Of a DNA stretch of 27,500 nt, positions 18,442 to 27,500 are shown piece after piece. Source of the DNA: Stramonita haemastoma (lineage: Eukaryota; Mollusca; Gastropoda; Neogastropoda; Muricidae). The DNA lies in the NCBI GenBank assembly GCA_030674155.1, contig CM060335.1:51186866-51214365 (forward strand). Reading direction: 5' to 3'. Position numbers and translations under genes: made by a program. The notes below the pieces were generated by a model. It was not told where the DNA came from, searched no databases, and saw only the letters and a list, made by a program, of their open reading frames with translations. Numbering within the stretch: position 1 is the stretch's first letter; each line of letters begins with the position of its first letter.

Positions 18442-18730
18442 GGCCTATATCGAGGATAATGGAATAAGCACTCTTGTGCTTTTTTACATCCAGTCCCCGT
18501 GTGTATGCAGTTTTGTAAAATATGTCATCTGTTTCCACCGGCACTCGATGGCCTACTCTTACGAAAAGCGGAACAGGATTTAACGTGTGTGAAAGATGTT
18601 CTGCGTGCGTTCACACACGGGCCCTCGGTTTATAGTCTCATCCGAAGGACTTTTGGGGAGAATGGAGTCAGCACTGATGTTAACTCCGGGAGAAAAATCT
18701 CCTCGAACGGGAATCGAACCCGGGTGGTCT
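18442..18730 (-). mobile_element. SINE family B, 5'-truncated copy
   Basis: The minus strand runs from the B box (GGGTTCGATTCCCGTTCGAG, about 18723-18704) through the core (GGATGAGAC, TATAAACCGAGG), GAACGCACGCAGAACATCTT and CCTGTTCCGCTTTTCGTAAG to the intact tail with hairpin AAGCAC-AAGA-GTGCTT (about 18483-18468) and CCTCGATATA. The A-box part is missing. It is one of the least decayed copies. Confidence 0.88.
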
Positions 18731-18930
18731 ACACAACAGGATGCAGGCTGGAGCATTTTCTCTGCAAGAAACCAGCACCATCAGAGACAAGTCAAGGTCA
18801 GACAGCCATAATGCCACCTGCCAGATTAGGCCCTGCATTGATCCTAGATGACTTGAATGGTACAACATACCCCCTCCCTCCACCCCCACTCATCCCATCC
18901 CACCCCCACCCCAACCCCCAACCCACAGGG
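18731..18930. other. Unique interval ending in a C-rich run
   Basis: Positions 18870-18927 are dominated by C with CCCCA-type words. No element is recognised. Confidence 0.4.
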
Positions 18931-18931
18931 T

Positions 18932-18995
<64 letters not shown>

Positions 18996-19076
18996 CCTAC
19001 CTACCTACCTACCTACCTACCTACCTACCAACCTACCTACCTACCTACCTACCTACCTACCTACCTACCTACCTAC

Positions 19077-19125
<49 letters not shown>

Positions 19126-19127
19126 CC
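18932..19127 (+). repeat. (TCTA)n(CCTA)n(TCTA)n compound array
   Basis: TCTA about x15 (18932-18994), CCTA about x21 with one ACCA slip (18995-19077), TCTA about x12 (19078-19127). It abuts a LINE 3' end. Confidence 0.98.
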
Positions 19128-19185
19128 TTAGTCTGGTGACCGTGGGAACACCCATGAAGACTTGACAACCAGTTCCCTCCATTCA
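19128..19185 (-). pseudogene. LINE 3' terminus (about 58 bp)
   Basis: Nearly identical to the last 58 bp before the tail at 15770-15830. The minus strand reads GGAACTGGTTGTCAAGTCTT, then GGTCACCAGACTAAGGGATA. It is severely 5'-truncated, and its GATA tail is the array at 18932-19127. Confidence 0.85.
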
Positions 19186-19611
19186 GGGGTGTATGGGAGA
19201 CCAAAACTGAGCTGAGGTCATCACGAGACTTTAGGGACTGGGACCATCCAGTCAGATAGGTTGGGTTTGTGTGGGTTTGTTTGTTTTTTAATAGCCTGTG
19301 GTGATGGAGATGATGTCATTCATGACGATGCTATGGAAACACACCGTCATTTAGGCAACATGTCAGAACTGGACTCTATGGTTTTTATATCATAACGTAG
19401 CCCAGCCTCAACTGAGCCTGAGAGATGCAGGCACCTGCAGCCTTGGTGAACTCCAGTCATTTGAGCAACACAGTAAAAATAGCATCTGCAAAGTGGATTA
19501 TGCTTGACTGTGTGCTCCACATCTTTCCTATGGTCCATAGTCAAGCCGCTGCGGGTAGGAGAGGGGTAGGCTCACGGGTAAGGTGATGAGGGTACCCACA
19601 ACGGCATCCAG
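19186..19611. other. Unique non-coding interval
   Basis: No recognised repeat, RNA or exon. Confidence 0.35.
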
Positions 19612-20015
19612 ATGGATCGGTGATCTAGATGGTAAAGCGCCTTGCCTAGAAAGCAAAAAGTCCGGGTCGGAGTGTGCAGTGGTTCGTATCCCGTTTGGGC
19701 TCAAAACTTTTCCCCCATCGATTAGACCCTGAGCGGTGGTCTGGGCGCTAGTCTTTCGGATGAGACGATAAACTGATGTCCCTTGTGTTACACATCACTA
19801 TTCAGCGCACGTAAAAGAACCCACGGCAACAAGGGAGTTTACCCTGGCAAAATTCTGTAGAAAAAAGCCACTCTGATAGGGAAACAATCAATACAGTTGC
19901 ATACAGGAAAAAGAAAAAAAAAGTAGGTGCTGCACTTGTGGCGACGCGCTCTCCCCGGAGAGAGCAGCCCGAATTTCACGCAGAGAAATCTGCTGTGACA
20001 CAAAGTGGTACAAAC
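19612..20015 (+). mobile_element. SINE family C, copy 3
   Basis: Head GATGGATCGGTGATCTAGAT, GAGCGGTGGTCTGGGCGCTA, core (GGATGAGACG, ATAAACTGATG; 19759-19782), GCGCACGTAAAAGAACCCAC, AGAGAGCAGCCCGAATTTCA and CGCAGAGAAATCTGCTGTGA. No pentamer tail has formed. Confidence 0.9.
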
Positions 20016-20096
20016 TGCGACATACAAATCCTGCCCCGCCTGCCTGCCTTTACTATATGGGACAGTGTCCTCACGAGAAAAGGATGCACCACTATT

Positions 20097-20340
20097 GATA
20101 GATAGAAAGACATATAGACAGGTACACAGACAGATAGGCACACAATCATTTGTTAGATAGACAGATAAAAAGACAGACAGGCATACAGACGGACAGACAG
20201 GTAGATAGACAGATAGGTAGACAGATAGATAGATAGTTCAACAGACATAGATAGACAAATAGATGGACAGACGGACAGCCAGATAGATAGACAGACAGAC
20301 AGACATATAGATAGAGAGATAGAAAGATATAGAGATAGAT
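20097..20340 (+). repeat. Degenerate GATA/GACA tract
   Basis: Interspersed GATA, GACA and GGTA words without long pure runs, so it is older than the array at 20697. Confidence 0.9.
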
Positions 20341-20696
20341 ATTTATTTATTTATTTATTTATTCTTTTATATCGAGGATAACAGAATAAGCAATCATGTG
20401 CTTTATTTCATCCGGTCCCCGTGTGCATGCAGTTTTTTGTTAATATTGTCATCTGTTCCCACCGGCACACGATGGCCTACTCTTACGAAAAGCGGAACAG
20501 GATTTAACGTGTACGCAAGATGTTCTGCGTGCGTTCGCACACGGGCCTCGGTTTAAAGTCTCATCCGAAGGACTTTTTGGGAGAGTGGAGTCAGCACTGA
20601 TGTTAACTCCAGGAAACAATTTTCCTCGACCGGACTCGAACCCGGGTCTTCAAATTGCCAGCGCAATGTTCTGACCACTAGGCTATCCGTCCCCTA
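20341..20696 (-). mobile_element. SINE family B, full-length, inside GATA repeats
   Basis: The minus-strand head GACGGATAGCCTAGTGGTCA ends near 20695. Then come the B box (ACCCGGGTTCGAGTCC, about 20648-20633), GGAGTTAACATCAGTGCTGA, core (GGATGAGACT, TTAAACCGAGGC), GAACGCACGCAGAACATCTT and the tail with a mismatched hairpin (AAGCAC-ATGA-TTGCTT). It ends in (AAAT)5 (20341-20362). GATA-type repeats lie on both sides. It is very close in sequence to the copies at 8833 and 18442. Confidence 0.92.
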
Positions 20697-20755
20697 GAGA
20701 GATAGAGAGATAGAGAGAGAGCTAGAGAGCTAGATAGATAGAGAGATAGAGAGAT

Positions 20756-20831
<76 letters not shown>

Positions 20832-20845
20832 GTAGACAGATAGAC

Positions 20846-20919
<74 letters not shown>
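20697..20919 (+). repeat. (GATA)n microsatellite
   Basis: A GAGATA-rich left edge, then about 40 GATA units with a GGTAGACAGATAGACA interruption at 20830-20846. Confidence 0.98.
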
Positions 20920-21385
20920 TGCTGACACAAAAAGCACAAACACACATGCACAAAACTGGCACTTGTGTAATGCTGCATTACATAATGATGTACAGACACA
21001 TCCATTGAGGCCAACATGCAAAAGCTATCCACCTATACCCTCTTTCCTCCATTTGACAACTACAAAGACACCAACAACATTTACAAGGCAAAAAATAAAA
21101 ACATCAGTCCATTGAAAGCAGCATGCAAACCTCTCCCACATTTAGCTAAAAATGCAATCAGCACTGACAGTGACCAAAAAAAAAGAAGAGGAAAGCGACA
21201 GAGAGTGAAAGGGTTTAAAGCTCTCAACTGATGCCAATATAAACACGGCACCTACATGAACAAGACACAACCACACCCACGTTGTACAAACACAAACGTT
21301 CCCACACTGCTGCAGACACACACAAAGACACCCCCCCCACCACCACTGCACAGACACAAAGAACACGTAATAGCTACAGTGATAC
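20920..21385. other. A/C-rich non-coding interval
   Basis: CACA-rich words but no clean array, and a C9 run at 21331. No exon seen. Confidence 0.35.
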
Positions 21386-21394
21386 AATCGAAGA

Positions 21395-21475
21395 CTACCT
21401 CATGCTGATACAAATGCACAAACATCAACGCACCTAGCGCGCACCCCTGTGGCATGCCTACAAGAATCACAAAGC
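21395..21475 (-). pseudogene. Reverse-transcriptase relic of a LINE
   Basis: The minus strand reads ILVGMPQGCALGALMFVHLY, which fits the RT signature G-x-P-Q-G-x-x-L-G-x-x-x-F preceding the YADD box. The sequence on either side cannot be matched by eye, and no YADD box is visible downstream, so only a scrap remains. It is probably a different LINE family from the one at 4124, 15755 and 26530. Confidence 0.6.
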
Positions 21476-21639
21476 AGAAGGGGGGGAATACAGAAATAAT
21501 GGCCACGATCCATTACCGGCCCAAACAGTTTTGTTGCCCAAATAAAGCAGGCCCCAGAGCCTAGTCTATTTTGCCTGTGAGAGCGTATGCTGGTGTTGCT
21601 AGTTCTGCCTTTCAAGGCTTTAGAGAAAGTGGAGTATGA

Positions 21640-22170
21640 TTTTATATCGCAGTCACAAAAGAAAGGTTAGTCCACGGTGCCATTGAAGCCAGCAAAATAT
21701 GTATTGAGGATAACTACGTCATTTAGAGCCAGCGGGGTATGAAAAGCCCTGCCTGGCGGAGGCCGACTGTGCTGCCTATTCAGGGCCAGTGAAAAGCTCC
21801 GCAGCGCTTGAATGAGACGGAATGATTTTCAATTTTCTCGCGAACAATTGTGAAATCAGTGTGAATAGCCGTTGTGTTGATTTCATTACGGCGCGGCACA
21901 AAGCGAGCTGACTATCTGTCGATTTCAGGTGAATGCTGTGTATTTGTTCTGTTTCTTCCATTGTGCCCGCCACAAAGGCCGGCCTTTCACACAGCTCTGG
22001 TTTCTATTCAGCCTGCACACTTAGCGCCATTGTCCGCCTCCAATTGCGGCCTTCCTCTCCCAGTCCGCGGCATTATGGCCGTATTATGAAGCGCTTGTCG
22101 CACTAAATTATAGTCCCCAGCTCAAAGGAACACCCTGAATTAGTGCCATTCAAATCCCCTTTTTGCAAAT
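21640..22170. promoter_or_regulatory. Candidate conserved non-coding element 1
   Basis: About 530 bp of complex sequence free of repeats and of long open frames. It holds an 8-bp inverted repeat TGAAATCA (21851-21858) and TGATTTCA (21878-21885), a third GATTTCA at about 21921, CCATTGT Sox-type sites at 21958-21964 and 22027-22033, and CATTATGGCC and GTATTATGAA close together at 22070-22088. CG dinucleotides are frequent (CCGCGG, GGCGCGGC). Its texture differs sharply from its surroundings. Enhancer function is inferred. Confidence 0.45.
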
Positions 22171-22730
22171 TCATTTCAGCTTCTAAAGGGAAGAAAAGAA
22201 GGGGGGAAAAAGCGACAGCGTGTGGCGTTGTCATATGTGTATTGTGTAAAAAAGCTACGCTAGTCTCCCCCGATTCCAAACTACAGGATACAAACTCGGG
22301 AGAAGAGATCGAGGGAAGGAGGAAGATGGAATAAAGCTGCTCTAAAAAAAATCAAAAGAGAAAAAAATCCCGTGTGGCCTGGCATGGCCGTGGGATTCAG
22401 GAAGGGAGGGGGCGGTGTTTTTTTTAAAAAAAAAATTGTTTCTTTTTTTTTTGCTGTAGTTGAATGTTTCCATGCTGACAAGTACAGAAGTTTAAACTGG
22501 GAAAAACACAGACGTCAGAGACAGACAGAGAAAAGCCAAGGAAGAAAAAGACATTCTGGAAAGAGGGAAAGGAATTCAAAGAGAGGGAGCATAGGGGATT
22601 TGGCGCTGTGGATAGGATTTTTCCCCCCAAGTGCAGTGTACAGAGCAAGCTTTCAGAAAAGCACACGCAACACACAAAGCAAGACTAACGATCACTGCTG
22701 AAAACATCTTGCTAATAGGGCAGCATTATG
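22171..22730. other. Unique interval between the two candidate elements
   Basis: A-rich and G-rich runs (22200, 22340-22370, 22420-22452) break up otherwise complex sequence. No exon or mobile element is visible. Confidence 0.35.
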
Positions 22731-22734
22731 GGCT

Positions 22735-23060
22735 TAAATGAATATACATGTTTTAATGGCGGATCTGTTTGTTCATGGCCCCGACAATGGCCTTCTCTAA
22801 ACACGCTGCACTCAATTGCCCGAGTCTGATGAGCGGAGGCCCAAAGGGCTGGGATTCTGGGGCCCTGCCGATGAATGATGCGGCAATAATAGCATCAAAT
22901 GAAGGGGCACAATGGAGAAATACAACGCCACACGGCCTGCCGATTGTAGCAAACAAATAATTTGTCGCGGGCCTATTGTCTGGCTTGGCGCACTCGGACT
23001 GTGGGTAAATAGCAAGGGGGGTTCTAAGCGTTATTTGGCCGGTGGGTAAACGTGGCCATC
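22735..23060. promoter_or_regulatory. Candidate conserved non-coding element 2
   Basis: About 325 bp without repeats. It holds ACAATGG sites at 22784-22790 and 22909-22915, GATTGT and TATTGT near 22942 and 22974, and a near-palindrome ACAAATAATTTGT (22953-22965). GGGCCC and CCAAAGGGCTGGG words lie at about 22839-22864. It ends at a CA array at 23093. A minus-strand frame is open over most of it, but without splice sites or a domain. Regulatory role is inferred from sequence character alone. Confidence 0.45.
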
Positions 23061-23092
23061 TCTTCATACATGGGACGTCAGTCAAATCAGTG

Positions 23093-23119
23093 ACACACAC
23101 ACACACACACACACACACA
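23093..23119 (+). repeat. (CA)13 microsatellite
   Basis: Short pure CA array. Confidence 0.98.
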
Positions 23120-23231
23120 GAGGCCAGCAGTGGCCGGCCACTGGGTCTGTCTGCTTGCTTCATACTGTCAGTGGCATCGATCCCCCTTCTCGTACCCATT
23201 CACCTCCAGTCAGCTTTTGTTTAGACTCCCT

Positions 23232-23278
23232 CCTACCCTACCCTACCCTACCCTACCCTACCCTACCCAGCTCTTCCA
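23232..23278 (+). repeat. (CCCTA)n pentanucleotide
   Basis: About nine CCCTA units. The period is five, so it is not the TTAGGG telomere repeat. Confidence 0.97.
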
Positions 23279-23606
23279 TTCAAAGTTCTTTTTTTTCCAG
23301 GGCTTGTTATGTTTCTCTTCACAGCTAGGGACAAAAGCTCATGCAAACTGGGGCCGACAAAGCTGAGAAGAGGGACAAAAGCTGTTGTGGGGGGGTTGCC
23401 ATACTCCGCTTTTCTTTCTGGACTAATAGGTGACAAGGTTTAGACACAGCCCCGCTACAAAAGGGGACAAAAGCCTCGTACTCTAACCGGCGGACAGGCT
23501 GAAAGGGCCAAACAAACCTGCTGACAATGAGGCCTTCAGCTCCCTTCTTCCCCAACAAAGACAACGTGTCAAGCAAGGACACACACAAACCCAGGACAGA
23601 TTCCAG
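23279..23606. other. Unique interval
   Basis: Contains three GGGACAAAAG words (about 23328, 23370 and 23463). Otherwise nothing recognised. Confidence 0.35.
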
Positions 23607-23870
<264 letters not shown>

Positions 23871-23972
23871 TGTAGAGAGACGAGTCAGGCACAGACATAG
23901 CCATACTGACTGACTGACCGACTGACTGGGGACTAAGAAATTTTAGACCAAGCCTATAGTTTTGCATTCAGT

Positions 23973-23974
<2 letters not shown>

Positions 23975-24053
<79 letters not shown>

Positions 24054-24135
24054 AAAGACAAAGAAAGAGACTAACACATGAGAGACAGAGAAACAGAAAA
24101 AAAGACCGAGAGAAAGAGAGAGAGAGAGAGACAGA
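23975..24135 (+). repeat. (GA)n and purine-rich flank
   Basis: GA x38 (23975-24050), an A/G-rich tail, then a second GA block (24115-24131). Confidence 0.97.
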
Positions 24136-24598
24136 GACCTGGTGAGAATTGCCAATCGTAACTTTAAGAGAACTGAAATAACAGGGAGGGAGGGAGGGGG
24201 AAGGGATGGGGGAGGGAGGGACCTGCGTTTGCACTCATCATACCCAAGCAAAAGAACAGGACTCTAACCCAGCGAGACAAGAGAGTGAATGGCGGCTGGT
24301 CTGGAACCCAAAGAAAGGAAGAAAAACAGAAATTAAATACTTCTCGTGGAATGACCCAGGGCTACACCTGGCTCCCATTGTGTTCTCTCTGTCGCCTGGC
24401 CCTCTTACTGTGTCTCTTGCACTCAGTGATTCACGCTGTCCCCAGGCGTGCTGGCCGCTTCAATAGCCGCAGAAGAGCCACAAAAGATTAGCACTAAAAG
24501 TTTTGTGCCGACCAGCCATTCTCAGTATGGAACCGCGCGATAAACCAAACACGGGGCTGGCAAAAGTTGGACAAGATCGAGTAAATACCAACACTCTT
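24136..24598. other. Unique non-coding interval
   Basis: A GGGA-rich patch (24184-24220), then complex sequence with CCATTGT (24375-24381) and GGAACCGCGCGATAAACCAA (24531). Candidate regulatory DNA. Confidence 0.35.
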
Positions 24599-24652
24599 TT
24601 TTTCTTTCTCTCTCTCTCTCCTCCTCCCCTCTCTCTCCCTCTCTCTCTCTCG

Positions 24653-24751
<99 letters not shown>

Positions 24752-24765
24752 CTCTCTCCTCTGCC
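24599..24765 (+). repeat. (CT)n with CCTC slips
   Basis: About 165 bp of pyrimidine on plus, with repeated CTC insertions between CT blocks. Confidence 0.98.
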
Positions 24766-25585
24766 TAGTCTTTGTGACAGGGTTCAGAGAATGAAAGTTA
24801 TTTAGATGAAAATGTACCAGGATTTTTTTTTAATCTCGTTGGCTCTTCGTGTGCTGGGGCATTGCAATATAGCAGGACGGGGATGAAAGGCAAATAGACT
24901 ATTGATCACGGTATTACCCGTGCATCGTTTTCATCGGAAATAATTCTTTTTCGAATTCTCCCAGAGTGTGTTTTTCGGAATCATAAAATAAATGTTATTT
25001 AACCTCCAAGCTTTGGCAGCAGAAAACCAACACAATTTGCAAATGTTTCGTACTCTTTAATCCCCGATAATTATTCAAATGCAGGTAACTTGATTTGTAA
25101 GGTATTGGTTTAAAGTCATCCTGAAAAAGTAGAACTGTTTCTGTTGGAAAAAGCCACGGGAATATTTACAGTAGGTTTGAGCGAAATCATTAAAGATTGA
25201 GAGAAAAGTGTATTAAGTTGTATGAGAAGATCCATTTTGGTGATAAGAAACGTTAGGAGTGTATGTTTGTCCGGCGTTGTGAATTAGTGGCTCAACGAAA
25301 AACCAGATAAGTTGGGTTCGTGGTCAGATTGTGCTTTAGAACCCTTACACCACCCAATGAGAGTTCAGAGAGCTACGTTAACGAACAATTTAAACCCTAA
25401 ACAAAACATATCCTGAAAAAAGTAGAACATTCAACAATTAAAGGCAAAGAGAGCTGTTTTAAGGACCAGCCTAAGACAGAGATGCATAGGTTAATATCGA
25501 AAGTTTAACGAATGAGGATAAAATATGTAAATTGAAAATAGAAAATTTAACACCTGAATGTGCATGAGTGCACGTGGGCACGCGC
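24766..25585. other. Unique AT-rich interval
   Basis: About 820 bp without a recognised repeat. It includes an imperfect inverted repeat CACGG-TATTAC-CCGTG (about 24907-24922) and TAATTATTC-type words (about 25068). No exon is convincing. Confidence 0.35.
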
Positions 25586-25588
25586 GCT

Positions 25589-25600
25589 CACACACACACA

Positions 25601-25679
<79 letters not shown>
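25589..25679 (+). repeat. (CA)n microsatellite
   Basis: Near-pure CA with one CCA slip at about 25608. Confidence 0.98.
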
Positions 25680-25682
<3 letters not shown>

Positions 25683-25734
25683 GCCCAAACACGCTCAGGC
25701 ATATTTTACATGGTTTTTTTTTTAACACTTGGGT

Positions 25735-26153
<419 letters not shown>

Positions 26154-26388
26154 TTATTGTTGTTATCAATATTATTCTTAACAATATTATTGCTATTACT
26201 TCCACTAGAGGTTGACCACTACTTTGGGTCTTCAAAGCATCATCCTTCATTCTCTTCATCTTCATCTATTCCAATCTTGAAAAAAAAATATCGTGGAAAT
26301 AAGTTCGTGCGACTTTGAAAATCTGTCTTCTTTTACCAGACCTACCCAGGGTTATTTATTTGCAGAAGACTAGCTCCTGATGAGAAAA

Positions 26389-26430
26389 GGGATAGATAGC
26401 TCACTGGTCAGAGCACTTGCTCTACCCCAG
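26389..26430 (+). mobile_element. SINE head fragment
   Basis: GATAGCTCACTGGTCAGAGC resembles a tRNA A-box start. Nothing downstream matches families A to F. Confidence 0.35.
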
Positions 26431-26530
26431 GTAAGGTGTAAACTCAATGAGGTCAGAGTCTATCTCAATGCCTCTGACACCTCACATTTTACTACCAGTA
26501 TCAGCTTTTTACATATGACAAGGCAGCTGC

Positions 26531-26835
26531 ATTGACGGACTTGCAGGATCAGAACAGGAGCTTGCCAGCCCAACAGAACACCTAAACAAGGCCTCTAAAA
26601 TATACGGCATGGAAATCAGTGCAGAGAAGACCAAACTGATGACCAGTATTATCAGGGTCAATGACCAGAAGCTGGAAACGGTTCAAAGCTTCAAGTACTT
26701 AGGAGTCGTTGTATCAGACAGGGTGTCCAAGCCAGAGGTATTATGCAGGATTGCACAGACAATAACAGCACTATCAAAACTGAACACCACCTGGAAAGAT
26801 GTTCATGTTCCCACAACCCACCAAACACTGATATG
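26531..26835 (+). pseudogene. LINE reverse-transcriptase fragment (after the YADD box)
   Basis: One frame reads IDGLAGSEQELASPTEHLN, then YGMEISAEKTKLMTS (about 26597-26645), LETVQSFKYLGVVVSD (about 26669-26720), KPEVLCRIAQTITALSKLN and TTWKDV. This is the segment that follows the catalytic Asp pair in many invertebrate LINEs (EISAEKTK and FKYLG are characteristic). The frame stays open for about 100 codons, but both ends are lost. It would lie immediately N-terminal to the region preserved at 4124-4640. Confidence 0.9.
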
Positions 26836-26837
26836 AA

Positions 26838-26942
26838 CGACGGGATCTTTAACGTGCATATTTGATCTTCTGCATGCGTATACACATGAAGGGAATGAAG
26901 GCACTGGCCTGTCTACACTTGCATTTTGACCTGGGAGATAGG
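26838..26942 (-). mobile_element. SINE family D, middle part
   Basis: The minus strand reads CAGGTCAAAATGCAAGTGTA, GGCCAGTGCCTTCATTCCC and GCACGTTAAAGATCCCGTCG, matching 12337-12440. Its 5' part is at 27353-27432, separated by a family C SINE. Confidence 0.8.
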
Positions 26943-26944
26943 TA

Positions 26945-27327
26945 ACTTTTTTTGGTTTTACTTTTCCACCACTTTGTCACAGATTTCTCTGCATAAAATT
27001 CAGGCTGCACATCACCACAGGAGCAGCACCACCCAATATTTTTTTCTTTTTCCTGTCTGCAACTGTATTTGTTTCCCTACCAGAATGGCTTTTTCTACAG
27101 AATTTTGCCTGGGACAACTCTCTTGTTGCCGTGAGTTCTTTTACGTGTGCTAAATGATTATGTGTAACACACGAGACCTTAGTTTATCGTGTCATCCGAA
27201 AGACTAGCGCCCAGACCACCACTCATGATCTATTGGAAGGGGGGAAAGTTTTAGGCCCAAAGGGGGTTCGAACCACCACACACTTCCACCAGGACTTTTT
27301 GCTTTCTCTATCTAGACCACGATCCAT
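26945..27327 (-). mobile_element. SINE family C, copy 4, nested in family D
   Basis: The minus-strand head CATGGATCGTGGTCTAGATA (about 27329) leads to GGTGGTTCGAACCCCC, GTGGTGGTCTGGGCGCTAGT, core (GGATGACACG, ATAAACTAAGG), CACGTAAAAGAACTCACGGC, GCAGCCTGAATTTTATGCAG and AGAAATCTGTGACAAAGTGG. It separates the 5' and middle parts of one D element. No pentamer tail. Confidence 0.85.
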
Positions 27328-27352
27328 GCCTACCCTTAACTCACAAGGTGCT

Positions 27353-27432
27353 GCCAATATTCAAACCAGTGACTTCATGGACCCATGGGATTAAGTCAAA
27401 TGCTCTTAACCACTCGGCTCTAGCGTCCATCA
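27353..27432 (-). mobile_element. SINE family D, 5' part
   Basis: The minus strand reads GATGGACGCTAGAGCCGAGT, GGTTAAGAGCATTTGACTTA, then GGGTCCATGAAGTCACTGGT and a B box GGTTTGAATATTG. Confidence 0.82.
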
Positions 27433-27500
27433 TAAGATTATGGGATGGAGGAGGCCTACTTTTAGACCTGGCCACCACAAATCAGGATTGTTTTTTGTGC

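Noticed and set aside
23232..23278. Interstitial telomere repeat
   Set aside because: The unit is CCCTA (5 bp), not the TTAGGG hexamer expected for molluscs.
25276..25345. Another SINE head (TTAGTGGCTCA followed by GGGTTCGTGGTC)
   Set aside because: Only loose box-like words. No body or tail matches any family in the window.

Overview
The window is intergenic or intronic DNA from an animal genome, and I see no complete protein-coding gene in it. Three things point to a eukaryote rich in short interspersed repeats: dozens of long microsatellites, many elements with RNA polymerase III A and B boxes, and several decayed pieces of a non-LTR retrotransposon. The particular SINE heads and tails, together with the density of GATA, GACA, CA and GA arrays, suggest a lophotrochozoan, most likely a marine mollusc such as a gastropod. 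That placement is inference and was not tested.

Layout. 1-1000: AT-rich DNA with the best single exon candidate, on the minus strand at 620-862. 1055-2800: a dense SINE cluster that includes an insertion with a perfect 13-bp target-site duplication. 2800-5000: a mostly unique stretch, a SINE chimera and a broken LINE tail. 5000-7030: two copies of an unnamed repeat (here 'repeat G') and a 215-nt polypurine tract. 7170-10130: SINE chimeras and copies. 10215-10955: a pentanucleotide array, a third G copy, a 15-bp minisatellite and a CAA array. 11300-13650: tail modules, a full SINE and long CA/GA arrays. 14246-20700: SINEs, LINE 3' ends and GATA/GACA arrays placed next to one another. 21400-25250: one reverse-transcriptase relic, then complex non-repetitive sequence with CG-containing motifs, broken by CA/GA/CT arrays; this is the best candidate for conserved non-coding (regulatory) DNA. 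25589-26155: a CA array and a TAG array of about 350 bp. 26400-27440: a LINE reverse-transcriptase fragment and a SINE nested in another SINE.

How the parts relate. I label the repeat families A to H for use within this window only. A to F are SINEs or SINE-like elements: A has the CGCGGTAGTCTAGTGG head, B the GGATAGCCTAGTGGTCAG head, C a tRNA-Gly-like head, D the GTAGCC-AGTGGTTAA head, E occurs at 16350, and F has a GGTAAA tail. G and H are interspersed repeats without a clear tRNA head. The families share modules. A core (GGATGAGAC, then TAAACCGAGG) occurs in B, C and E. A roughly 55-bp 3' module occurs in D, in E and behind B heads. A roughly 60-bp 3' tail with a terminal hairpin is common to B and H. 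LINE and SINE 3' ends repeatedly run straight into microsatellites, so retrotransposition appears to have seeded a good part of the simple-repeat load. Nothing here looks like an operon, a CRISPR array, a bacterial system or a virus.
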